Shown here: in pieces, positions 1 to 6,985 of the stretch | How the letters are laid out: every line of letters begins with the position of its first letter | How positions within the stretch are numbered: the first letter of the stretch is position 1 | NCBI GenBank assembly: GCA_002303765.1 | Contig: DBCB01000255.1 | Location: 9,629 to 16,726 of the forward strand | DNA from: Planctomycetaceae bacterium UBA969 | GTDB taxonomy: Bacteria; Planctomycetota; Planctomycetia; Gemmatales; Gemmataceae | Direction of reading: 5' to 3' | Length of the DNA: 7,098 nt | Position numbers and translations under genes: made by a program | The notes under the pieces: generated by a model | What the model was told of the DNA's origin: nothing | Seen by the model: the letters and a program-made list of their open reading frames with translations, nothing else | Databases searched by the model: none

Positions 1-3000
1 GATGGTAGCATTCGCTTGTGGAAAATCGCAGACCCTAAAGAAGTTTTCAAAGATCCTGTTATTTTGAAAGGGCATCAAGGTCCTGTTACTTCTTTGGCCT
101 TTGTTAACAACGGCTTGCAGCTTGTTTCTGGTGGTACCGATGGTACTCTGCGCACTTGGAATGTCGCTGATGGCAAAGCTGGCTTGGTAATTGGCGCGCA
201 TGTTGGTTCTGTAACTTCGATTCTTTCTAAAGATGGCGGCGCAGTTTCTTCTGGGGAAGATGGCTCAATCAAATCTTGGAACCTGCTTACAAAAGAATCT
301 TCTTCCAATGATAAAAAACACGCATCACCTGTGATCGCCTTTGCAATTTCCAACGATGGCGCAATGATTGCAACCGCTTCCAAGGATGCTTTGATTAAAA
401 TTAATTCGGGTGAAGGCTTTAAAACTTCCCGCGATATTGATACCAAGTTTGCAGGCCTTAACAAAATCTCTTTGAGTTCTGATAAGAAGTGGGTTGTTGC
501 AGGTAATGATAAAGGTGTTGCCAATGTTTGGTCGGTTGCAGAGGGAAAATTAATTTCCAGCAAGATTGTTCACTCCGAAGGTATTGCTGCTTTAGAATTT
601 GCCCCCCAATCTAACCAATTTATGTCAGTCGGGAAAACAGGAGTATTGAAAATTTGGCAGGTGCCTGCGACTGCTTCAACTGCCCCTTCACCTTTGCAAG
701 AAGTTCCTCTAGTCGGTGTTTCCAGCCAAGATGGCAAAAAATGGATGTGGGCTGGTGCGGGTAAACAAATCCGTATGAATGGCCTCGGTGCCACCGCTAC
801 ACCTGTAAACATTGGTTCTGCACTTAAGGACACCCCCATTGCGATTTTGCCAGGCGATGGCGACAAATCTGCTTATGTTGGGTTTGCAGATGGCAGCATA
901 TTGCTGCAAAATGCCGAGAAGAAAGATGTGCTGATTCAAGCTCATAAAAATAAGCTCTCTGCGTTTGCCAACCTTTCTGGAATGATTTTAACTGCAGGCG
1001 ATGACGGTTTTGTTCGTAGTTGGAAAACCACACCTTCCGCAAACAAGGCAGGAACTGCAGAGCCCGGCCCCAGTGCTGTTTTTGTCGAAGCCTTTTCTAA
1101 AAACATCTGGATGATTCTTCCCGATGGCTCTATTAAAACCAGCAATGCGATCGGTTCTACCGATAAAGGCCGAGTGATTCCCAAGCCTGCTACACCATTT
1201 AATGTTGCAAGCTTTTCGCATGATGCACAAGTGATGGTTCTTGCAAATAATGATACGGTGCAGATCATCAAAACTGATACCAAGAAGGAAACTAGGCCGC
1301 CTGTAAAACTACCCGCAGCAGTGCGAAGCTTGGTTGTTAGAAATGATGGAAAACAAATCGTTGCTGGGCTGGTTGATGGTAAAATTGCGGTGCTGGAATC
1401 CGAAGGTAAAGCTGAACCAAAGCTGGTTCCTGTTCATGCAGGAGAAATCGTAAAGCTCGAGTTTTCTCCCGCTGGGTTGCTTTCGTTGGGCGCAGATAAA
1501 ACACTGAAGTTAAGTAAAGCTTCGGATTTTACTCCAATTGCCTCTGCACCTCTTGATGCCCCATTGAATAAGATTCGTATTTCTCCTCAGGGTAAGAAAA
1601 TCCTGCTCGCAATGGCTGATAAATCCATTCGTATTCTTGATGCCAACGATTTGAAAACACTTGCAAAGCTTCCTTTGTTTGGGAATCCCCTATCCCTTGT
1701 ATTTGATAATGAAGAGAAAAAGATTTTAACTGCAATCGAAGGCTATGGTTTGGCTTTGTTTTCATCCGAGGGCACCACTTTGGAATACATGCCCATGGCT
1801 GATCCGATTTTAGAAGTGGCATGGTCTTCAGATAATGCCAAGGCTTTGGGCTTGGTTAAAGATAAAGGTGTATTTAGCTGGTCCCCTAATGCTAATTGGT
1901 CGGTGCGTGTTGCTGCTCCCATTAATGTGATCGCACCCTTGATCAACAAGGATGTTTCTGTTTTGGGTTGCGAAGATGGCAAACTTATACTTGTGAAGAA
2001 TGCTGATGGCAAAATGGTATCCGAGAAGAATTCGCTTGGTGCACCTGTGAAGTTTATCAAGTCTTCAAAAGATGGGTCCACGGTTGCAGTCATTGGCAAA
2101 GATGGCAAAACTGTTTTTCTTGCTGTTGCTGATCTTGCTCAAGATATTTACAAACCTTTGGCCGAGTGGACTGTTGGTCCGGTTACCTCTTTTGAATTGG
2201 CTCAGGATGGCAAGCAGGCTGCAATAGTTCTTGAAAAAGAAACTACCGAAACAGCCAGGGTTTATGATGTTACGTTGGGTAAAGAGGTATTTAGAATCGC
2301 TGGCGAGCAGGCTAAGAACCTTCAGTTCTTGCAGGAACCCCGATCCCTCATGGTTGTGGGTAAAGATTCTCTTTCCTCTCATGATATTGGTATTGTGAAA
2401 ATGTTGGATGTGGGAACGAATCCCGTGAAAACTGCGGTGTATGGCCCTGCGGATAATATCATTTGGTCTTTTGGCGAAGATAAAATTCCTCACAAGTGGG
2501 ATGTTACTACCGCTAAGGAAACCCTCAAGCATAAAGCCTTAGCAGTTGATGCTTTGAATGATGTTGTGTTATCAAGGGATGGCACAAGATGCGCTGTTAC
2601 CAGTGGTAAGAATGTTCGTGTATGGCAGACAGAAGACGGCAAAGACCTATGGGTTTTGGGTCATCCTAAAGATGTTACCAAGGTTGCTTTTTCATCTGAT
2701 AAAACAAAGCTTGTCACCACTTGCATGGATGGCATTGCCCGATCTTGGGATCTTTTGTTGGGTAGGGAACAGCAGTTCTTTGAGGGGGCGGGGTTCGCAG
2801 GTGGCGTAGCATTCGGCCAGAATGGTACTTCGATTCATGCGGTGGGAGCCGATGGTTCTCTTTATCTTCATAATCTTGCGATCACAAAAGTTTTAGTTAC
2901 GGGATTCCCGGTTCGTAGTTTTGCATTTGGTCAAGGTGCCCAAGTTGTTTGGGCTGCTTGCGATGATAAAATTCTTCGCTCTTGGAATTTTGGTTCGAAC

Positions 3001-4140
3001 ATGCTTGATAAAACTATCGAAGCAGGGGGCAATGCATTGCGTGTTGTAGCACTTTCTCCTAACGGACAAGTGATTGCAACGGGAGGCCTAGATCCTGAGG
3101 TTAGATTTTTCCAAGCTAGCGACCTTAAACTTATTAGCACTGTCAAACTTCCTGGTGTTGTTAAAACCATTACCTTTGCTAAGGATCAACTTGTTGCAGT
3201 GGGTACTGAAGATGGATCCATCCAGATGCTTCAGATTCCGTTTAACCAAGGTCAGCCCTTGGCCCCTGATTTTGGTAGTGTTGTTCAGACACTTAATCTG
3301 GGTAGTATTCCCAACGCCATTACTTTTTCCAAGGAAGGCAAAGTTCTTTTTAGTGCTGATGCCGCAGGTAATTTTAGTGAGTGGAAGATCGCAGGCGATG
3401 CTCCGCAAAAATCTTTCGGTCATCCGAATTTTGTCGATGCTGTGGCTTTTGATCCTAAGGGCCTTTTACTTGCCACTGGTTGTCATGATGGCAAAGTCAG
3501 GCTCTTTGATATTGCTAAGGGTAATGTGGTTAAAGAAATTGATGCACATACCAAAGCCGAGCCTTCACCTGTTTATAGTGTGCTTTGGGCAAACGATGGC
3601 AAACGATTGATTTCTTGTTCGATGCAGGGTTCGATCAAGGCGTGGGATGTTCCTTCAGGAGCAATGGCTTACGAAATAAAAGCATTCAAAGAAAAAGAGG
3701 CAGATAACGGCCATAAAGAGGGTGTTTTCTCACTCGCAATTAGTCCTGATCAAACCATTCTTGCAACTGCGGGCGGGGATAGGGTGATTAAACTTTGGAA
3801 TCTTCAGGATGGAAAGTTCATTCGCAATCTGGTTAACAAGGGGCTTCCTAATTCTGATAAAGAACCTGCTTCTCATCCAGGCTGGATTTATTCTCTCCGT
3901 TTCACTCCTGATGGAAAGCAATTACTTGCAGTTGGTGGAGCGCCAAAAGGCAAGGGCGTACTTACGCAATGGAAGCCTGCTGATGGTTCGCTTGTTGCAG
4001 CGCACGAGAATTCTACGGGAGTATTATATTCCTTGAGTATTAATCCGGATGCGTTGAGTATTGCAACTTCTGCTGGTACAGGAAAACCCGGAATAGAATT
4101 CAATCAGGGCCTCGTCATTAAGCTCCCCGGGTTGAAGTAA
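1..4140 (+). CDS. Giant WD40-repeat (multi beta-propeller) protein, 5'-truncated by the window edge
   Basis: The reading frame is open from base 1 (first codon GAT) and ends at TAA 4138-4140, giving 1379 visible residues. The first residues, DGSIRLWKIAD, are the end of a WD40 blade, so the true start lies upstream and the TTG at 16 is not a start. By eye about 32 repeats of roughly 40 residues run through the whole visible length. Clear ones have GH near the start and a WD/WN-type end: GHQGPVTSLAF from codon 24, GHPKDVTKVAF from about codon 887, GHPNFVDAVAF from about 1140, and GHKEGVFSLAI from about 1237 ending IKLWNLQDGK. That number would make four to five seven-bladed propellers, normally protein-interaction platforms. 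The last two repeats (GWIYSLRFTPDGKQLL, then TGVLYSLSINP) resemble the C-terminal end of planctomycete WD40 proteins as I remember them. No membrane segment or enzymatic domain is visible. A missing N-terminal cytochrome c-like, kinase or signal-peptide region is possible but unseen. The partner is unknown. Confidence 0.96.
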   Translation, partial: DGSIRLWKIADPKEVFKDPVILKGHQGPVTSLAFVNNGLQLVSGGTDGTLRTWNVADGKAGLVIGAHVGSVTSILSKDGGAVSSGEDGSIKSWNLLTKESSSNDKKHASPVIAFAISNDGAMIATASKDALIKINSGEGFKTSRDIDTKFAGLNKISLSSDKKWVVAGNDKGVANVWSVAEGKLISSKIVHSEGIAALEFAPQSNQFMSVGKTGVLKIWQVPATASTAPSPLQEVPLVGVSSQDGKKWMWAGAGKQIRMNGLGATATPVNIGSALKDTPIAILPGDGDKSAYVGFADGSILLQNAEKKDVLIQAHKNKLSAFANLSGMILTAGDDGFVRSWKTTPSANKAGTAEPGPSAVFVEAFSKNIWMILPDGSIKTSNAIGSTDKGRVIPKPATPFNVASFSHDAQVMVLANNDTVQIIKTDTKKETRPPVKLPAAVRSLVVRNDGKQIVAGLVDGKIAVLESEGKAEPKLVPVHAGEIVKLEFSPAGLLSLGADKTLKLSKASDFTPIASAPLDAPLNKIRISPQGKKILLAMADKSIRILDANDLKTLAKLPLFGNPLSLVFDNEEKKILTAIEGYGLALFSSEGTTLEYMPMADPILEVAWSSDNAKALGLVKDKGVFSWSPNANWSVRVAAPINVIAPLINKDVSVLGCEDGKLILVKNADGKMVSEKNSLGAPVKFIKSSKDGSTVAVIGKDGKTVFLAVADLAQDIYKPLAEWTVGPVTSFELAQDGKQAAIVLEKETTETARVYDVTLGKEVFRIAGEQAKNLQFLQEPRSLMVVGKDSLSSHDIGIVKMLDVGTNPVKTAVYGPADNIIWSFGEDKIPHKWDVTTAKETLKHKALAVDALNDVVLSRDGTRCAVTSGKNVRVWQTEDGKDLWVLGHPKDVTKVAFSSDKTKLVTTCMDGIARSWDLLLGREQQFFEGAGFAGGVAFGQNGTSIHAVGADGSLYLHNLAITKVLVTGFPVRSFAFGQGAQVVWAACDDKILRSWNFGSNMLDKTIEAGGNALRVVALSPNGQVIATGGLDPEVRFFQASDLKLISTVKLPGVVKTITFAKDQLVAVGTEDGSIQMLQIPFNQGQPLAPDFGSVVQTLNLGSIPNAITFSKEGKVLFSADAAGNFSEWKIAGDAPQKSFGHPNFVDAVAFDPKGLLLATGCHDGKVRLFDIAKGNVVKEIDAHTKAEPSPVYSVLWANDGKRLISCSMQGSIKAWDVPSGAMAYEIKAFKEKEADNGHKEGVFSLAISPDQTILATAGGDRVIKLWNLQDGKFIRNLVNKGLPNSDKEPASHPGWIYSLRFTPDGKQLLAVGGAPKGKGVLTQWKPADGSLVAAHENSTGVLYSLSINPDALSIATSAGTGKPGIEFNQGLVIKLPGLK

Positions 4141-4245
4141 TCCTTAACCGATTGATTCACTGGTATTGATGCCGCCTAAATTGTGTGGCGATCTTAGAAT
4201 AAACTTTGTGGCCGATGCCGTGCACAGGCCAATCCGAAAGGCAAT
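4141..4245. other. Intergenic region between the WD40 gene and the hydrolase gene
   Basis: This 105-bp gap separates two genes on the same strand. I see no strong terminator hairpin followed by a T-run after the WD40 stop. A TAGAAT at 4195-4200 could be a -10 element, but no -35 match sits at normal spacing. A 5-bp inverted repeat, TGGCC 4209-4213 and GGCCA 4227-4231, encloses the palindrome GTGCAC (4220-4225) just before the ribosome binding site; it is too short to call an operator. Whether the hydrolase has its own promoter or is read through from the WD40 gene cannot be decided. Confidence 0.3.
4236..4241 (+). promoter_or_regulatory. Ribosome binding site of the hydroxyisourate hydrolase gene
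   Basis: GAAAGG lies 4 nt before the ATG at 4246. The spacing is short but the purine run is the only one nearby. It supports this ATG, which also places a normal signal peptide at the N-terminus. Confidence 0.5.
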
Positions 4246-4689
4246 ATGCATATCACACAACGGTTTAGTTTTGCTCTTATTGGTTTGCCCCTCCTGATTA
4301 CAGCGCTGCTGAATGCTGCAGAGTCAGTTGATAATCCTCCTGCAAAGCGTACTCCCATAAGCACACATGTGCTGAATACTGCTAGCGGCAAGCCAGTCGC
4401 TGGGGTAGCGGTTGTGTTACAGTATCAAGCGGGGAAGAATTGGGAGGAATTGGGGCGGGGCTTGACCGATCTACAGGGGCGAGCAGCGGATCTTTACCAG
4501 GCCAAGAAGCCGCTTCAGGTAGGAACTTACCGGCTGGTCTATGAGACTGGGGTGTATTTCAAGGGTCAGGGAACCAAGACATTCTTTCCGCAGGTGGAGA
4601 TCATATTCGAGGTTGATAAGACAGACGAGCACTACCATGTGCCCTTGCTGTTAAGCCCTTTTGGATATTCTACATATCGCGGTAGTTAA
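4246..4689 (+). CDS. uraH: Exported 5-hydroxyisourate hydrolase (transthyretin-like family)
   Basis: The 147-residue product matches the HIUase/transthyretin-like family, which hydrolyses 5-hydroxyisourate (made from urate) to OHCU in purine breakdown. Visible hallmarks are the STHVL motif with His41, the Arg79 in the LQGR segment, the HYHVPLLLSP block with His131, and the C-terminal family signature YRGS (144-147). These correspond to the known active-site His, Arg, His and C-terminal residues. The core starts near residue 37. Before it lies a typical Sec signal peptide: QR in the n-region, a hydrophobic stretch 8-22 and likely cleavage after NAA (about residue 25). The mature enzyme would therefore act outside the cytoplasm, as for the E. 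coli periplasmic HiuH. Length is normal and nothing is broken. No uricase, OHCU decarboxylase or allantoinase lies nearby. Glycine and arginine codons (several GGG, CGG) look different from the WD40 gene. Family call is firm; the in vivo substrate is inferred. Confidence 0.95.
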   Translation: MHITQRFSFALIGLPLLITALLNAAESVDNPPAKRTPISTHVLNTASGKPVAGVAVVLQYQAGKNWEELGRGLTDLQGRAADLYQAKKPLQVGTYRLVYETGVYFKGQGTKTFFPQVEIIFEVDKTDEHYHVPLLLSPFGYSTYRGS

Positions 4690-4743
4690 GAAGTTGGCCG
4701 CACCCTTTTAGTTTTATTTAAAGGCTCGTCCTCTTTTAATTTT
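4690..4743. other. Short convergent intergenic region with at most a weak terminator
   Basis: The 54 bp lie between the stop codons of two converging genes. The only stem I can draw is CCTTT (4704-4708) with AAAGG (4720-4724) around an 11-base T-rich loop. This is 5 bp and AT-rich, with no long T-run directly after it on either strand, so it is a poor intrinsic terminator. T-rich stretches on the plus strand (4706-4719 and 4733-4743) could aid termination, but this is a guess. Confidence 0.25.
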
Positions 4744-6234
4744 CTAGTCTGCGATTAGGCCGACGCTTTGTTTCACTAAAGCTTGGAACTCTTTTTCAGG
4801 CCAGGCTTTGTCGATTTCTATCCAGCGCTGTGCAACTTTATTCATCGTTTCTTGTGCGGAGCCATTCGGGCTATTAAGATAGGTTTTTACTTCTTCAACA
4901 AGAATGGTTCGTCGTTTCTGATAGCCAGGCAACCTGCTGCACAATGCAGGATTTTTAATGTCGATATGGGAAAGATTTGCTCGGATTGTTTCGCGTAGGC
5001 TTGCTGTTCTTTGCGAATCCAAACCAAATGCATCAAGTCTTATTTTATCAAGTTGTGAATAACGGGTGTAACCAGCAGTAGTAGGTTCAACACAAATGCG
5101 CTCTGCGATTTCGGGGCTAGAAAACTCTATCAAGAACTTGAATGCTAGTTCCTTTGATGCGGATTTTGCATTGACGCAACCAAGGTTGCTCGAAGCGCCT
5201 AGGTAGGGGATTTTGTTACCTATGGGTAATGGCCTGAACTCGGTGGAAGAGCCTGGGTAATAACCATCAGACCCGGGGATGGAGCAAATATTGAATTTAT
5301 CTTTCAAGGCTGGGTTGCTTTGGGTTTTGTAGACTAGGCTTGCATCTGCAATGGTAAGGGCAGCGTTGCCTTGTAAGAAGGTAGCGCCCGATTCTGTCTC
5401 GGGGGAGTTTGCCCGGAACTTTTGTAATAGTTTGTATTTCTCTAAGCTTTTGACAAATCCAGTGGTGTTGATCAATGGTTTTCCAGTTCGAAAATCATAC
5501 TGAAACGAAAATACTGCGTTCTCGATTTCTGGAGTCATTTTTTCGGAAGGGCTGACGGGTTGCCTGGTGTAACCAGCAGTAAAACTCAGAAAATCTTTCT
5601 CGAAATCTTCTTCAGAGGAAGATAAACCGGGCAGGCTTTTGCCTGAATTGAAATTAGCTTCCGAGAAATACTGTGCGATTCTATGATAATCCGACCAAGT
5701 GTTGGGTGGTTTCAGAGGGGTGTTGTATTTCGTATTAAAACCATTTTGGTGGATGGGGTTGTTGAATAAATCATCGCGATAAAGGCAAACTCGTGCTTCT
5801 CCAGTAAGTGGGAGGGCAACTATTTTTCGTTGCCAAATCAAAAGTTTTTCACGATAGAGGGGTAATAAGTCGGACCAATTGATTTTGTCGCCTGGTTCTT
5901 GAATTGAATCTGAGGCGAATGTTATCAGATTAGACTGGGTGAATTCCCCAATTTCCTCAGGTTTGATAATCCAGATATCGGCTTTCATTTGGTCTGAATC
6001 GGGTACTTTTCCTGAAGTTCGGGTAATTATTTTTAGATCTGCGCCAAGTCTGTTAGAAACTACAAAACCTTGGGATTTTATAACCTCATGGGCTATGCCT
6101 TCAGGGCATGCGATTACGATAGTAGGTTTATTAGCGGGGATTTCTGCTTTTGTGGCGTTTTTTTTGCCTGTACAGCCTGAAGATGCGAGCAGCCACAGGA
6201 GCATTATTAAAACACTGGGTGAATTTCTTTGCAT
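4744..6234 (-). CDS. Lipoprotein extracellular solute-binding protein, family 1 type (orphan ABC importer component)
   Basis: The 496-residue product begins with a lipoprotein signal peptide: hydrophobic residues 8-17 and a lipobox ASSGC with Cys21 (Ser at -3 rather than the usual Leu). Beta-strand segments follow from 37 (PTIVIACPEG). The fold is that of family 1 solute-binding proteins, which capture sugars or other small solutes for an ABC permease. Typical pieces in order are ADIWIIKPEEIGEF (85-98), KIVALPLTGEARVCLYRDDLF (137-157), NTWSDYHRIAQYF (178-190), FLQGNAALTIAD (286-297), a GASSNLGCVNAKS segment (346-358) and AFKFLIEFSSPEIAERI (364-380). Length is normal for the family. The start ATG is preceded on the minus strand by a purine-rich AAAGAGAG ending 7 nt upstream. 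No permease or ATPase gene is visible on either side, since the gene is flanked by a convergent and a divergent gene. The ligand cannot be told; carbohydrate is likeliest by family. A sensor or non-transport role is possible. Confidence 0.92.
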   Translation of the reverse strand: MQRNSPSVLIMLLWLLASSGCTGKKNATKAEIPANKPTIVIACPEGIAHEVIKSQGFVVSNRLGADLKIITRTSGKVPDSDQMKADIWIIKPEEIGEFTQSNLITFASDSIQEPGDKINWSDLLPLYREKLLIWQRKIVALPLTGEARVCLYRDDLFNNPIHQNGFNTKYNTPLKPPNTWSDYHRIAQYFSEANFNSGKSLPGLSSSEEDFEKDFLSFTAGYTRQPVSPSEKMTPEIENAVFSFQYDFRTGKPLINTTGFVKSLEKYKLLQKFRANSPETESGATFLQGNAALTIADASLVYKTQSNPALKDKFNICSIPGSDGYYPGSSTEFRPLPIGNKIPYLGASSNLGCVNAKSASKELAFKFLIEFSSPEIAERICVEPTTAGYTRYSQLDKIRLDAFGLDSQRTASLRETIRANLSHIDIKNPALCSRLPGYQKRRTILVEEVKTYLNSPNGSAQETMNKVAQRWIEIDKAWPEKEFQALVKQSVGLIAD

Positions 6235-6349
6235 TGTTAAACTCTCTTTCCTTAAAATAGATAATCATTTTATGAGATGTTATGCAATGATGTAGCATGA
6301 TTGTATGATGATGATCGAATTATGACATTTGGCTTAAGAGGTTTTTGTA
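6235..6349. promoter_or_regulatory. Divergent intergenic region with presumed promoters for both flanking genes
   Basis: This 115-bp region separates the start codons of the minus-strand solute-binding protein and the plus-strand FHA gene, so it must hold the promoter of each unless transcription enters from further away. It is AT-rich. I cannot pick a well-spaced -35/-10 pair with confidence on either strand. A small inverted repeat, TCAT 6265-6268 and ATGA 6272-6275, lies near the centre. Ten ATG triplets occur on the plus strand between 6272 and 6324. Confidence 0.5.
6336..6341 (+). promoter_or_regulatory. Ribosome binding site of the FHA gene
   Basis: AAGAGG with an 8-nt spacer to the ATG at 6350 is a good Shine-Dalgarno match. 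It selects this ATG over the many ATG triplets further upstream, none of which has a comparable purine run before it. Confidence 0.75.
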
Positions 6350-6982
6350 ATGAAAATCAGTCTGGTTGTTTTGACTGCGGGTAAAATGATGGGTAAAGAA
6401 ATTCCACTAACTGCTGCAGAATTTCGAATCGGAAAAGATCCTTCATGCCAGCTAAAGCCTGCTTCCGGTGTTTCGGACAAGCACTGCGCTTTCTTGGTAA
6501 AACAAGGGAAACTTTTTCTTGTAGATTTGGGAAGTTCTGAAGGTACTTTTGTAAATGACAACAAAATATCAGCAGAATTCGAACTAAAACCAAAAGATAA
6601 AGTTAAAGTTGGCCCTTTGTTGTTTGAAGTAAAGATTGAAGCACCAGCGCCCGCAGCGAAACCCGCGGTAGCAGCACCAGCAGCGAAACCCGCAGTAGCA
6701 GCGCCAGCAGCAAAACCAGAAGAAAAAGTTGAACCAAAAAAATCGTCGGGTGAAGGCGATGATGATTTGGACGATTTGTTGTTTGATGATGATGATAAAG
6801 CACCTAGTGGTACGAAGCCATCATGGAAAGATGCGATACCAGAGGCTGCTGCGCAAAAAGATGCAGGCGGAGCGGGAGCAACTTCGGAGGGTGGGGCCAA
6901 GCCTGAAGAAAAACCAAAGCCTACAGCAAATACTTCAGATGCAGCGGCAGCTTTATTATCAAAATTCCGGCCAAAAAAGTAG
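6350..6982 (+). CDS. FHA-domain protein with Ala/Pro/Lys linker, acidic patch and basic C-terminal tail
   Basis: The 210-residue product has an N-terminal forkhead-associated domain (about 2-96), a fold that normally reads phosphothreonine on partner proteins. Hallmarks are FRIGKDPSCQL (25-35), VSDKHC (41-46, conserved Ser42 and His45) and DLGSSEGTFVN (59-69). Two contact positions are altered: the usual Arg of the GR motif is Lys29, and the usual Asn before GT is Glu64. A low-complexity linker follows (98-130) with a nine-residue repeat PAAKPAVAA, then an acidic run DDDLDDLLFDDDD (137-149), a Lys/Glu/Ala/Pro-rich segment, and a tail DAAAALLSKFRPKK (197-210) that could form a short amphipathic helix. 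There is no signal peptide or membrane segment, so it is probably cytoplasmic. The start is fixed by a good ribosome binding site. The next gene begins 3 nt after the stop, so the two are probably co-transcribed. The binding partner is unknown; no kinase is visible in the window. Confidence 0.95.
   Translation: MKISLVVLTAGKMMGKEIPLTAAEFRIGKDPSCQLKPASGVSDKHCAFLVKQGKLFLVDLGSSEGTFVNDNKISAEFELKPKDKVKVGPLLFEVKIEAPAPAAKPAVAAPAAKPAVAAPAAKPEEKVEPKKSSGEGDDDLDDLLFDDDDKAPSGTKPSWKDAIPEAAAQKDAGGAGATSEGGAKPEEKPKPTANTSDAAAALLSKFRPKK
6650..6718 (+). repeat. 27-bp in-frame tandem repeat in the FHA gene linker
   Basis: Two full 27-bp units (6650-6676 and 6677-6703) and a partial third (6704-6718) encode PAAKPAVAA twice and then PAAKP. 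The units are nearly identical in DNA, differing mainly at third positions, which points to recent slippage expansion rather than selection on the codons. Unit length is a multiple of three, so copy change would only alter linker length. Confidence 0.85.
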
Positions 6983-6985
6983 TAC

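Noticed and set aside
16..18. TTG as the start of the WD40 gene
   Set aside because: The frame is open back to base 1 and codons before 16 encode DGSIR, the first half of a WD40 blade end; there is no ribosome binding site visible before it.
75..563. Minus-strand open frame of 162 codons inside the WD40 gene
   Set aside because: It lies wholly antisense to a clear repeat protein, has no recognisable domain and has a composition typical of a shadow frame.
2065..2532. Minus-strand open frame of 155 codons and other antisense frames across 570-3921
   Set aside because: All overlap the WD40 coding frame, which shows repeat periodicity throughout; none shows a family motif.
3155..3610. Plus-strand open frame of 151 codons in another frame of the WD40 gene
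   Set aside because: The product is a leucine- and valine-rich frame-shifted reading of the WD40 repeats without conserved motifs, and the main frame is intact, so this is not evidence of a frameshift.
4209..4231. Inverted repeat TGGCC/GGCCA as an operator or riboswitch before the hydrolase gene
   Set aside because: Five base pairs with a 13-base gap are expected by chance, and the 105-bp gap shows no larger conserved RNA architecture.
4704..4724. Hairpin as a bidirectional intrinsic terminator
   Set aside because: The stem is only 5 bp, AT-rich and has an 11-base loop with no following T-run; it is noted as weak under the intergenic entry rather than called a terminator.
6650..6718. Direct repeats as a CRISPR-like or mobile-element signal
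   Set aside because: The units are directly adjacent with no spacers, are in frame, and encode a low-complexity linker.
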